Of a DNA stretch of 64,000 nucleotides, positions 19,352 to 30,323 are shown one piece after another (within the stretch, counting starts at the first letter, position 1; each line of letters starts with the position of its first letter). The DNA is from Flectonema sp. DT1601 (lineage: Eukaryota > Euglenozoa > Diplonemea > Diplonemida > Diplonemidae), in contig OZ025852.1 in NCBI GenBank assembly GCA_964019425.1, forward strand, positions 582,001 through 646,000. Direction: 5' to 3'. The notes under the pieces are model-generated. The model was not told the DNA's origin, made no database searches, and saw nothing but the letters and a program-made list of their open reading frames with translations. The position numbers and the translations under genes were made by a program.

Positions 19352-22300
19352 ATGGAAGCCGACGACGACGAACCGTGTGGATGGGGTAGCGCTCTGCGGA
19401 AAGTTCGAACACTTCGGACCCGGGAATTCTACAGCAACTTATTAGTTGAAGGGAAAGCCGATGGCAGGCTTTATGCCTTGAGACGTCTTGAAATTAAGAA
19501 AATGAACAGCCGAGAGCGACAAGAAGCTGCTGCTGAAGTACGAGAGCTAAGTACACTACGACACGCCTTCGTGCTGAGCTGCTATGGAAGTTTCGAAGAG
19601 AAAGGACACTTAAATATACTAACTGACCATGCCGACAGTGGACCTGTAAAAGATAAATACCACGAGGCAGATGCTCCAAAGATAGTTGAGTGGATTACTG
19701 AACTAGCCTTGGCGACGGCTCACACTCACAACTCTGGTATACTTCATAGAGATATTACTTTAGATGCTCTCTATGTCACTAGTAAAGGAATATTAAAATT
19801 GGGTGACTTTGCCCTTAAGCGTATTATGACTTCTCTCGATGATTCAATTAAGGGATCGAGTTCCTCTCCTTTCTTTAATGCTCCTGAAGTAAAAGTTGGT
19901 TTACCTTATCACAAACATTCTGATTTGTGGGCATTTGCTAGTGTTAGCAGGGAATTACTTCGAGGAAAGGAATTAATTTACGGATCTGAACTTCTTAAAG
20001 TATTAGATGGAATGCTTTCACCAGACCCCCGATGCCGACCAGGGCTTTCCGATGTAGTTTCGAGTGCTGCTGTGCAGAGCCGAATGTCTACTTTTCCAGG
20101 AATTTTGAGAACCGAAGTTAATAATTTCTTTGCGAGACAAATGCAAGTAAAACCTGCTCCGAGTCCAAGTAGTAGTACACCTCATCAGTTATTAGAAGTT
20201 AGGGAAGAAAAGTATCATCCGCTGTACACATCTCCTCTGCAACCAAATCATCAAAAGGACACCGCACCTCCAATGTGTCCAGAACTAAGGCATTCGAAGA
20301 GTAGAGAGACAACTGGGGTCTTAAAACCACATGACAACTCTCAGCTGACATCGGCAAATGGTAATGCGATCGAACGACACTTCGGAGTTGGGATCGGTGA
20401 ATCAAAACAAACTACTGCAACACCATCTCGTGAAGGAGCTGTGTTAGTACCGAACAGCATCACTCCACTCGCTGGTGTAGCTCCAGGATTGACAAACAGA
20501 GGTGGGTATCAAGAGCAAGTTATTCCAAAGAAGAATCCTCTAGCAGCATCTCCGTGTGTGACACCCAGTAATGTATCAACTCCACTGTCGTCAGCAGCAA
20601 CTACTCCAATCACTGATAGAAGTAACTTGAGTCGTTCATTTCAATGGGATGCCTCTGCTAACTCAACTCCAACAAATACCTCTCACAGAACTGCCAGTGT
20701 TGAAGGGACTACACCAGGATCTCGTATCGGAGGATACCGCGATGGTTCAAAAAAGCCGGATTTGACTGGAACCCTCTCAAGCCGTAATGGTGGCAGGCCA
20801 AACGAAGACAGTCGGACGCACAATCTCGTTGGGGCTCTCGGTAGTAATAATTTCAACAACACCAACTCCAGTGAAACCATCGAATCTTCAGATTCTCACC
20901 TCTCAACTTTACGATTAGCTACCTCTTCTGGTGTTGGGAGAGAACTTCGATTCGGACAGGCAGATGTTAGACAGCAACCTCTTGCAGGTGTTCCACTGTC
21001 TCAGGACTTCCCACAAACTCTACCGAGAGGCGTCCCTCAATCTTCTACTTCTCCAGCCCTACATCCTGCAGCATATGCAACTCAGAGAGATGACTTTGAA
21101 AGAAGTCCTGGAATGCGAAGTTCTCGTTCTGGTGGAATGGAACCTCCGACTTCTCACTCAAAAGTAGCTACACCTGTACAGCCTCCGTCAGGTGGGAAGC
21201 CATCTCGACCAGCCCCTCTCTCACCGAAGCAGGTTGAAGACCTCCAACGATGTGAGCTGCCGAAACCGATATCAGCACTACAGAGTGTAGACATCCCTCA
21301 GCCTTCTACTACCCTTGATATAGAAGGACGTTTGCGAGAGCAGCACCGCGAACGAGAAAAAGAACGGGAGGAGAAAGAAAAGCTTGAGGAAGAAATGCGC
21401 ATGGAGATCCGAAGGGAAATTTCAAAAAAAGAAGTGCAGCACAAACTTGAATTAGAACGTGAAAAGATTAAAAGAGAAAAGGTGGAACAGGAGCTGAAAG
21501 CTCATCAAGAGATGCAACAACAAGAGAACCATCGGCATCTACAACAACAAAAGCAGCAGCAGGAGCAGCAACGCCAGCAACAGCTGCAACAAGAGAAGCA
21601 ACGCCAGCAGCAACTACAGCAGGAGCAACAACGTCAGCAACAGCTGCAGCAGGAGCAACAACGCCAAGAGCAGCAACGCCAACAGCAGCGTCAGCAACAG
21701 CTGCAACAGGAGCAACAACGCCGGCAGGAGCAGCAACGCCAGCAAGAACAACAACGCCAACAAGAGCAACAACGCCAGCAAGAACAACAACGCCAACAAG
21801 AGCAACAACGCCAGCAAGAACAACAACGCCGACAGGAGCAGCAACGCCAGCAAGAACAACAACGCCAGCAAGAACAACAACGCCAGCAAGAACAACAACG
21901 CCAGCAAGAACAACAACGCCAGCAAGAACAACAACGCCAGCAAGAGCAGCGCAATCAGGATCGAATGGGGCTTCCGTTGAGCCCGCCGAACCCGTCACCT
22001 ATTACACCCCGCGGAGGGAAAGTTAAAGATCGCGCCTACCCTCCAATGTCTCCTCCAGTTCTGCAATCCGAATCAAATGACCAAAACCCCCTCCAACGTA
22101 ATGCTCTTCCGCATGAAATGAGCAGCAGCCTCGGAAACTTGCCGGCACAGCGCCATTCATCACAAAACTCCTCCTCCCGCAGGACACTTTCAAGCGGACC
22201 CGACTTCTCTCGCAGGCGCCATGACACATCTGATTCCCTCCCAATTCAATCTCCCACAGCTAAGTCGGGTAGTTTAACTCTTCAACAACAGCGACAACTA

Positions 22301-23601
22301 AAGCAGCAGGCTCGGGCAGCTATCAGAGCTGAGAATCGAGATAAAGACTTGGCTGCAGGAGGAAACGGAAAGACTGGAATTTGGATCGAAGATGCGAAAG
22401 CGCAACTTCAGCTGCTGACGGATATGTTAGCAGTAATGCCAGCGGGAACAGCTGGGAGTGAAAACGTTAGAGGTGGAAGAGGATCATCCTCACCTCAGAA
22501 GACAAAGCAGTCATCAGCCTCTCCACGAAGGGCTGAGACAAGAACACTCTCTTCATCTGTAAATAATCAGTCAGCTGTTAATCCAAACAACAGCAGAAAG
22601 ATTCAGCGCCCCGGCGCCCGAAAGGTTGACGACGATCGTCGGAAAGTAAAAGAAGAAGAGAAAGCTAGAATTCGTCTGCAGCAGTCCAAACACCGAACTT
22701 CTCTCAAAAACGTCAAAAGCCGTGTGAAAGAGGGAGTAAATCAGGTGTTTTTTCAGAAATCCCAAACCGAATGTGTAATTCCAGGTCCAAAGAAGCTAAA
22801 CAGCAGCAGCAACATGTTAGTATTTGACTCGTCTGCTCCACGCGGAAAAAAAGAACAGCCGTCGAGGGAATCCACGACTTCACCGACTTCACCGGAAGAC
22901 AAAAAAAGAGCCGGAGCAAGAACAGCCATGAGAGATGCTAGAAAGCAACACCTGGCTGAGATTAAAACAGCTGAAAATGGAGGTCGAAAGAGACAAGACT
23001 GGGGATTTGAAATCGTCGTATCAGACAGACAGCATCGTGTTGATGAACACCAGGGTCGGGAGGTACAGCGAGAGGATACACTCGAGTGCCCAGCGCCATC
23101 ACCTACTCCTCCGATGCCACAGATACAAACCAGCACATCTCCTCCAAAACAAGATGATGGATCAGCGTTTCCATCTCTAATTCCACAGGAGCTTTCTCTA
23201 TCTTCTCCGGACTCTAATCGCGCGAATGTTCGCACCAAAGTAGCCTCAAGTATCGAATCACTTAGAGAAGCTCTGGAAGGGCAACTTGGGCACGATGACT
23301 TTTACGCCGCCTACACCAAACTGAAGGATTCAAACCCGAAAGGTGTGTCTCTGATTTTAATTTTTAATGAACTCTCACAATCTAGACGATGATGAAACAA
23401 AAATAAACAAACAGACGCACCAGTCTCTCTCTTTGTGAACGTTGACATCGATCCGGTAAAAGCGAAGGTTTGTAATTTCTTTCAGCTACCGGGCTACATT
23501 AACCTGTTTAGCTTTTGAGGAAACTAATAACATTCAAACAGTCAGCGGAAATGATGCTTTATCACCTCGTTGAATTGGAAGCTCTCTTTTACGGTGGATG
23601 A
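19352..23601 (+). CDS. NEK-like pseudokinase with long glutamine-rich repeat, three exons
   Basis: Exons 19352-23342, 23414-23467 and 23546-23601 encode 1366 residues. Residues about 15-240 follow the protein-kinase fold, but key catalytic parts are replaced: no glycine-rich loop, R44 where the beta-3 lysine should be (YALR), HRDITLDA at 132-139 with T for Lys and A for Asn, and DFA at 152-154 instead of DFG. The APE motif and the DLWAFA helix remain. Nucleotide binding and phosphotransfer are therefore unlikely, so it is probably a scaffold or allosteric partner. A disordered S/P/T-rich stretch follows, then a charged coiled coil turning into EQQRQQ repeats (about 725-870), and more basic disordered sequence. 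The C terminus (LREALEGQLG, YHLVELEALFYGG) resembles the end of NEK1/NEK4-type kinases, where LE..LG..F...Y is common. The small last exons are inferred from frame and this resemblance. Confidence 0.8.
21533..21960 (+). repeat. Tandem EQQRQQ-coding repeat
   Basis: An 18-base unit close to CAAGAACAACAACGCCAG is repeated about 20 times inside the pseudokinase gene, with synonymous variation on the left and near-perfect copies on the right (about 21840-21945). All open frames on the opposite strand (Ala/Val/Leu-rich) are shadows of it. The homogenised right half suggests recent unequal exchange or slippage. Confidence 0.9.
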
Positions 23602-24575
23602 ATGACATTTCCGAAATGACAGCTCTTTGTGAAATTAAATTCGATTGACGTCTACGGAATTACGTTTCGATCAAAATAGAATGCTTCTAACATTAGCTGC
23701 TGTGTCTCCGTTGGGAACTTCTTTTGTTTTATTGCTCTTTTTATGTTTTTGTCCCCAATTCTCAAATCCCCCCCTCTTAGATATTATGGTGATATAGAAT
23801 ATTTCCCCCCCCCTTTTTTTTTTTTTTTTTTTTCGTGTTGGATTTTGTGGTCATCGAAGAAGGAAAGACTTTGGTGTTCATTCTTTATGTTCCCATCCTC
23901 CTCCCTACATAGATCGTATTGTAAGTTCCTCAGTAGTTATAAGCATATTTTTCCTGAATGGAGGCTTTGCCTTTCATTCAATCGGTTTGCAGGAACCGAT
24001 CCCGTTGTCTTTTGCAGCAATTTTGCAACAGAAAAAAAAAAAAAAAATTATATTTGTGAAGCTGAACCAACCACAGTTGTTTTAAGCAATCATAATAAGG
24101 AGAGAACAAAGAGGCTTGACGTCAGCCATCCTTTTAGATAGCATTTCTTCATTCATGTGTTGTTGGTACACCTGTCGTTGCTTCTTGCTCTACGTGCGTT
24201 TTTTGTTTTTTATTATTTCTTTCTCTTCACTGATTGGTTCGTTAGTTATTGTTATTAATTTAAACTTAGAGAATAAAACAAGGTAAAGTAATTTTAAAGG
24301 GGACAATCACACAAAACTACTATTAAGTATCTTATGCACCTCCTTTTGCTGTTTGAGGAGGAACGGGGGGGGGAGGAGCGGTCCCGTTTGACGACATTTT
24401 CTTATTAGTCATATGTGGTGCTTTCCTTTCGCTTTCTTTCCTTTTGTTTTATTTATTTGCAAAAAAAAAAAAAAATATTGTGTTCAGAATGACAGGTAGA
24501 GTCCTTCTATGTAAGTTTATTATTATTATTATTTTTTTTTTTTTTATTAAAAAAAATTTAAAATTCAGAGAAAAA
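23602..24575. other. Spacer, T-rich
   Basis: No gene seen. It contains a C9-T18 run near 23806-23833, an A15 run near 24033-24047, a G7 run near 24366, and a possible 5' UTR intron: GTAAGT at about 24511 with AG at about 24568, just before the PDZ gene. Confidence 0.45.
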
Positions 24576-25106
24576 ATGATTGAAACCAACTCGATAAGAT
24601 CAACGCTACCAAAGTTGAGTGTGAACCTTTTCTGCACAGCTCACAATATGGACCGTGTGTATGTCATGCGTACTGGTGATATGTTACACAGAAACAACAA
24701 GAGTCTAATAACAGCAAAAGTTGGTCCGATGAATGGTCAAAGACTCGGAATAGCAGTTCATGAAGACCTGGTGATTACAAGCATCACTGAAGGATCACCT
24801 GCTGATGTTGCTGGTTTAAAAACTGGACATCGAATTGACAGCGTTGGAGATAAAAGAATATCCCATCCAACGGAATTAAATAAAATCCTAACAGAGAGTA
24901 GTCCTGACGAGGTTCTGACGATGCTCCTACTTCCGAATACTTTTAGAAACGATAATCCGTCTCAACCCCAACAGAATTACATCACACCTGTTATTCTATC
25001 TCAGATATTCTCACAAGGTCAACTTGAGGGATCAACGAGAGCAAGCATACAGTTTGAAGAATACTCCTCCTGGAGAGATTTACAGTCACATCTTGTGATA
25101 GAATAA
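24576..25106 (+). CDS. PDZ-domain protein
   Basis: A 176-residue protein. Residues about 40-115 form a PDZ domain: GQRLGIAV (carboxylate-binding loop), LVITSITEGSPADVAGLKTGHRIDSVGD and VLTMLLLP. PDZ domains bind C-terminal peptides of partner proteins and organise membrane or cytoskeletal complexes. No catalytic protease part is present. The start chosen follows a T-rich stretch and TTCAG by seven bases. An earlier ATG at 24489 precedes a good GTAAGT donor, but splicing it in would hit a stop, so it is more likely in the 5' UTR. Confidence 0.75.
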   Translation: MIETNSIRSTLPKLSVNLFCTAHNMDRVYVMRTGDMLHRNNKSLITAKVGPMNGQRLGIAVHEDLVITSITEGSPADVAGLKTGHRIDSVGDKRISHPTELNKILTESSPDEVLTMLLLPNTFRNDNPSQPQQNYITPVILSQIFSQGQLEGSTRASIQFEEYSSWRDLQSHLVIE

Positions 25107-25484
25107 ACTAATCCACTTAAATAATTATTTTTATTTTTCGACGAATCGTTTACCCAGACATTGCAAACAACGAGAGGTTGTGATAAAATACCTCAATCTG
25201 TCCTCACATTGATTAGTAATTACAGCGCCTAGAATATCAACCATCGGTAATAACAACTGTGGTGAGATCTTTATATTTAGAGCGTCTGAACACGTGATCA
25301 CATGTAATTGTTTTACTTTAAATTTATTTTTTTCATTTTTCAGATAAACACAAAGGAAGTGAATATTAGCCTCCCATTCATCAGTTAAATGGTTGTTGTT
25401 CTAAGTCTCTGTAGTAACCTTATTGTTATTAATTGTAATAATTATATTCTCAAAAAAGATTAACTTCCCACACCTACTAACAAG
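25107..25484. other. Spacer
   Basis: No gene seen. A T-rich tract ending TTTTTCAG at about 25343 would give the next gene a 5' UTR of about 140 bases, longer than most here. Confidence 0.45.
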
Positions 25485-27750
25485 ATGGAAGACTACGAGA
25501 AACTCTGGCAGCTTGGAGCTGGAGGTCAGGGTAAGGTACACAAGGTCCGCCATAGAAAGACTCATAAGTTGTATGCTCTGAAGCAGATTTTATGTAAAGA
25601 CAGTCACGAGATGAACTTCGCACTCCACGAGATCAAAGTTCTGACGAATGTTAAACACGACAATATCATCGGGTTCCGTGATTTCTTTATTCACAAAGAC
25701 AGACATATGCAACAATATTCCATCTGTCTATCGATGGAGTTGTGTGAGTGCGGTGACTTCAGTGATCGTATTAAGGATGCTCGTAGAAAGAAAGTAAAGT
25801 TCGAAGAGAGCCGCATCCGCAAGTGGATCGTTCAGATGTGCGCAGCGATGAACTACCTTCACGAACAGGACTACATCCACAGAGATATTAAACCGACAAA
25901 TGTTTTCTTTACTGCTGATGACAACGTTCGTCTCGGAGATTTCGGACTCTCCCGTCGCTGTGAAGAAGCAGGTCGCCGCACTGTAGTCGGAACACCTTAC
26001 TACTTCGCTCCTGAATTACTATTAAGACAGAGATACACTAACAAAGTTGATCTTTGGGGTCTCGGTGTTGTTCTTCTTGAGCTCTGCACTCTTAAAGAGC
26101 GTCCAATTAACTCTCAGGTACTACAGTCTGAGAGAATCCTTGCTGACGTTGAGAAGGAATTCACTAACAAGGGATACTCACTCAAACTTGCACAGCTCTG
26201 CTCGTCCCTGATGGCGAAGGACCCGCGCAACAGACCATCAGCGAGGGAAGTTTTAGTGAAGTTCGCGACTGATGCGGAAAAGGAAAGGTACCAATTGAAC
26301 GCTCCCCGCCCAAGAAGCAAGTCGGGAGGTCCAAACGTGTTGGGAGCGAAGGCGAACGAACACCACGAGCAGCGGGAAGCGGAGTTACAAAAGAAGTTAG
26401 CGACCAGAGATGACGAAGTTCGTAAGCTGAAAGAGGAACTTCAGAAATTGAAGGAAGCTAAGGAACCCCGTGCGCCTTTGCAGCAGCTTCACGCAAACAG
26501 AACCGGCTCGGCGGGAAAGCGTGTTGTTGCTACAAAGACTCCGATTGTGGTCGGAGGACAGGCTGCCAACGCTCGTAAGAACTTCATGCCGATCAATGCT
26601 GACGGAAAACGTGTCCGACCTGGGGAGTCGATCCAGCAGGCGATTGACGCTGCCAGTGACGGTGATGTAATTAGTGTTGACTACGGTGTGTACCACAGAC
26701 CTTTGACTATTTCAAAGAATATCACTCTCACTGCTACTGATTCAGAGAAGCGTCCTGTTATTGAAGTAGACGACAAGACAGTTCTGACCGTATCGTCAAC
26801 ATGTACTTTAACTTACTTAGTATTAAAGCAGCGCAAGGCTGAAGGAGAGCGTAAGTGGGTTGCAGTTGATTTCAGATCAGGAAGCCCAAAGATGCACCAC
26901 TGCGATCTTTCATCATACGGAGGTGCCTGTGTGACTGTTCACAAGACTGCCGAGCCTCATATTCACGACTGTGATATTCACGATGGTGCTCAGGCGGGAG
27001 TTTACTTGTTTGATGGAGCGAAGGGAATTCTTGAAAACTGTGACATCTACAACAACACATACGCTGCAGTCTTGTTGAAGAGAGGAGCTCAACCAATTGT
27101 TAGAAATAATAAGATTCGCGAAGGTAAAGACACGGGAGTGTTCATCTGTCACGACTCCAAGGGAACAATTCAGAGCAACGAAATCTTCGACAACGGTGGG
27201 AGTGGTGTTGTAGTAAAGGCAAGAGGGTCTCCACTCATTGCAAACAACCATATTCACAGTAATAAGCAAGCTGGTGTCTTCTTGTGTGACAGAGGTGGTG
27301 GTATTGTTCGTGACAATGACATCTCTTGTAACATCAAGGCTGGTGTTTTAATTAAGACGCATGCTAACCCTCTCATTCAAGGAAACACAATCAAGAACGG
27401 TAAGGAGACTGGTGTCTATTGCTTCGAAAACGGAAACGGTGTTGTCCGAGAGAACAAAATTATTGGAAACCAGAACGCCGGAGTGCTCGTAACGTCTGGA
27501 GGCCACCTCACCATTGAACGCAACACTATTCAGGGAAATAAATATGAAGGTGTTTGGGTATGCAACAATGGTGAGGCAGTAATTACTGGAAACGATCTTA
27601 AGGGTAACACAAAGGTATGAAATATATATTTCTTCGGAATAAAATTACTAAATATTTATAAATCTCTTCATCAACTAAAAACAACAGGGTGCCCTCGACA
27701 TAGATGAAAGCTGCCGTTCAAACGTGACAACTCGCGACAACAAATCTTAA
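25485..27750 (+). CDS. NEK-type protein kinase fused to a right-handed parallel beta-helix
   Basis: Exons 25485-27614 and 27688-27750 encode 730 residues. Residues 1-265 are a complete kinase: GAGGQGKV loop, YALKQI, HRDIKPTN, GDFGLSRR, GTPYYFAPE and DLWGLGVVLLEL, closest by eye to the NEK family. A charged coiled coil (about 290-330) links it to residues about 365-725, made of repeated turns such as NKIREGKDTGVFI, NEIFDNGGSGVVV and NHIHSNKQAGVFL. These are typical of the parallel beta-helix seen in NosD, CASH and FBXO11-type proteins. In FBXO11 this fold recognises substrate, so here it could dock kinase targets or carbohydrates. No signal peptide. The second exon completes the last helix turn. 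Confidence 0.92.
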
Positions 27751-29103
27751 ATAAATAAGAAGCTGTAATTTCTTATTTATTTTGTTCAATTGACTTCGGG
27801 TATGGATTGCATCCTTTTTATATATTGTGATATTACTGACGATGCTCATTAATTAGAAATAAAACAGAATCAAACTGCTGTGTTGCGAAGTGTCTTCCGA
27901 CCAGATCTGGATAGTGATGGAAGCGTATAGGATTAAAAGAAAAAGTACAAAAAAAAAAAAAAAAAAAAAGAAAAAAAATAATAATAAAATAAAAAAAATA
28001 GTTTGATAGAAAACAAAACAAATATAAAAATTAATAGCTCACAAGCTTAGATCTCATCGCTTCCGTTTACTTCATTCATTTCCCCCCTCCCCGACATTCT
28101 CATAAATTTAATTTTTAGTTTCGTGGAGGGCAAGAGCGCCCCGTCAACGGAATTTAGAAAGCCATTCTTAAAAAAAAAAAAAAAAAAAAAAAAACTCTTT
28201 TAGAGATTCCCTCCCTTACTCATCCTAGATTTTTGACATCTTTTTTTTGTTATATTTTTCAGTCTTCCGTCATTCCTTGAGCGCCTTCCTCTCTGTTTCC
28301 CCTGCAAGACATTACAGTACAGTAACGTATAAAATAAAATCGAAGGAAATAGACTTCACCCTATCCCATAAAGTTCGTTTTTGCGCGTACAAAAGAAGAA
28401 CAGCATACGCAAACGTCCTCATCACATTTCAAGCTCAGGGTGAGGGGAAGAGATAAAAAAAAAAACTAAAATTAAAAAAAAATTTAAAAAAAAATTTCAA
28501 TAAAAAAAAAAAAAAAAAGTATCCCCTCTCTTTTTATTCCGAGCCCCCCTTCCCCTAGAAATCGGTATGAAAAACAAGCCCTCACATCCGTTAAAAGAAA
28601 AATGCAACGAAGATTGGGAGTGTGTTACTAAGCAGAGTCTCTACGTCAATGTTCTACTCTCACTCACCCCCAGAAGAATTGAAACAAGAGTACATATCTT
28701 CACCGACCTACAGTACCAACCAGAGTATACAATTAACACACTTTTTATCGAACCCTCATCAGCGGAATACTCGGGAAGGGGGGAGGTTACCTCCCTTTTT
28801 TTGTGGACTTTTTAGAAATACTTTTCTCTTTTTTTTTTTAATAGAACAAAGGAAAAAAAAAAAAAAAAGAAAAAAGAAAAGGACTTGACGAATAAAATAC
28901 ATCACAAAAAGTCTTCACCTTCCCTTCGTATTCTTCCGGTACAGGTCTGCTTGTCAGCTGTAAGTCTGATTTTACTTTCTAAGTATTTTGCGACTGATAA
29001 TGTAATTCTAACAGGTAGTGATAGGTGCTGAGAGAGAGATGGTGAGAGAGAGAGAGTTATTATTTGAGTATTTCCCCTTCTCAGTTTTCAAATCTTCCAC
29101 AAC
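27751..29103. other. 1.35 kb spacer rich in A runs
   Basis: No gene I can support. A runs include 28170-28194 (25 A) and shorter ones near 27950, 28503 and 28850. The T-rich TTTTTCAG at about 28261 is not followed by a useful ORF. A possible 5' UTR intron of the next gene runs from a GTAAGT at about 28962 to AACAG at about 29014. Confidence 0.45.
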
Positions 29104-29694
29104 ATGTTTTCTTCTGTCTTCGGTCTTCTCCTTCTCGCCTGCAGTAGCAGTGCGTACATTAACCCAAGACCTCAATTCCTTGAACACACTCGCTTCACTA
29201 GATGGTTAGTTCACGAATCGAACTGGACAGTTGTAGCGACTACCAGTAAGATGTACGGAGGTGTTGCTTTCCCAAACTTGATGGCAGTTTCAGATGGAAC
29301 CAGTTGGGAGGATTGCACTGGACACCTTTACTTCTACTTCACTGAGCTGTCTACTATGGAGACTGACTTGTTGGCTAATGACAACGTCACAATGGGATTT
29401 TATGAAGTTGGTGAGAAGGACAACTTCTGTGTTCCGGGACCAAAGTATGATCCTGAGGACCCAAACTGTGCAAAGGCTCACATTGTTGGAAGTGTTCGTA
29501 CTATCAGCAACGTGACTGCTGGACCTGAAGCTCAGAAGTACATGTTCTGGAGACACCCTGCAATGGCTACCTGGCCAAAGGGTCACAACTGGCTTACTGT
29601 TACTCTTGACATTAAGAAGATTGATTTGCTTGACTTCTACGGAGGTCTTGTCAACATAAACATCGAAGACTACTACAAGTCTGATTGTAAGTAG
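29104..29694 (+). CDS. CREG1: CREG-family secreted glycoprotein
   Basis: A 196-residue protein starting with a signal peptide (SVFGLLLLACSSSA). It matches cellular repressor of E1A-stimulated genes: G-VAFPNLMAVSDG, GHLYFYFTELS, a C-x-D-x-x-x-P-N-C stretch, ARVVG-like HIVGSVRTI, FWRHPAMATWP..HNW and LDFYGGLVNI. The fold is an FMN-binding split barrel that has generally lost FMN binding. CREG proteins are glycosylated and act in the endosome-lysosome system; N-glycosylation sites (NWT, NVT) are present. Codon choice is strongly biased toward a few codons (GGA, AAG, GTT, CTT), suggesting high expression. The start lies 22 bases after CCCCTTCTCAG. Confidence 0.93.
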   Translation: MFSSVFGLLLLACSSSAYINPRPQFLEHTRFTRWLVHESNWTVVATTSKMYGGVAFPNLMAVSDGTSWEDCTGHLYFYFTELSTMETDLLANDNVTMGFYEVGEKDNFCVPGPKYDPEDPNCAKAHIVGSVRTISNVTAGPEAQKYMFWRHPAMATWPKGHNWLTVTLDIKKIDLLDFYGGLVNINIEDYYKSDCK

Positions 29695-30323
29695 AGCTCT
29701 TTAGTGAAGCGTTATAAAAAACTTTATCCTTTTTTTTTTTTATTCGTTTTTTCGTTTTTTTTTTTTTTTTAGGAATTCATGTGTTGTAAATTCGTTGATG
29801 TTGTCGCTGCTTTTTCGACGCAGAGATAACTTCTTGAAAACTTTGATGCGAAAAAGATGCTTCGCAATTGTAAGTCTAGAATGAACTCCGTACTTGATAA
29901 ATATATATTTCCTGTCTTCTTTTTTTTATTTATTTATTTCCTTTTGTTTCTTTGGCAGCCTGTTAGTATCACAGGCTATTTATACACAGCCGCATACAAG
30001 CGATCGACCATAGAAGTGTGTAGCATCCCGGAGAGTGTATTAAGAATCCTTTCCCATATCCTGTTTCCCCAATATTCCGCTTAATCTGGTGCTCAGGCAC
30101 TCAGGTGGAAAATTTTTAATTTTTAATTTTCAGTTTTTTTTTTTTCTTTGACTGTATAAAGAGTTTTTTACTTCACAAAACACTAAATAACTTTAGTTTT
30201 AGTTCATGTGATCGTCAGCTGACGAGAGAAACTACAAACTAACTTCTATTTAATTACGCAGCTTAACTGAGATACAGGTCCTTGGGGGAGGAGGGGGATC
30301 TACCCGACAAAAGAAAAAAAAAC
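29695..30323. other. Spacer, T-rich
   Basis: No gene seen. Several T runs (about 29731-29741, 29757-29770 and 30125-30144). AG candidates for the Pelota leader lie at about 30261 and 30277. Confidence 0.45.

Noticed and set aside
21533-21960. CRISPR-like regular repeat
   Set aside because: There are no unique spacers, the unit is 18 bases and in frame with the protein, and the genome is eukaryotic.
21468-21998. Three Ala/Val-, Leu- and Cys/Trp-rich frames on the - strand
   Set aside because: They are mirror images of the EQQRQQ repeat and exist only because the repeat unit is a multiple of three.
23743-24141. 132-codon + frame in a T-rich spacer
   Set aside because: The product is made of Phe, Ser and Lys runs from homopolymers and has no acceptor at a sensible distance.
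28247-28888. Several short + frames between the kinase/beta-helix gene and CREG
   Set aside because: They begin at non-ATG codons or in simple sequence, overlap one another in different frames and show no similarity.
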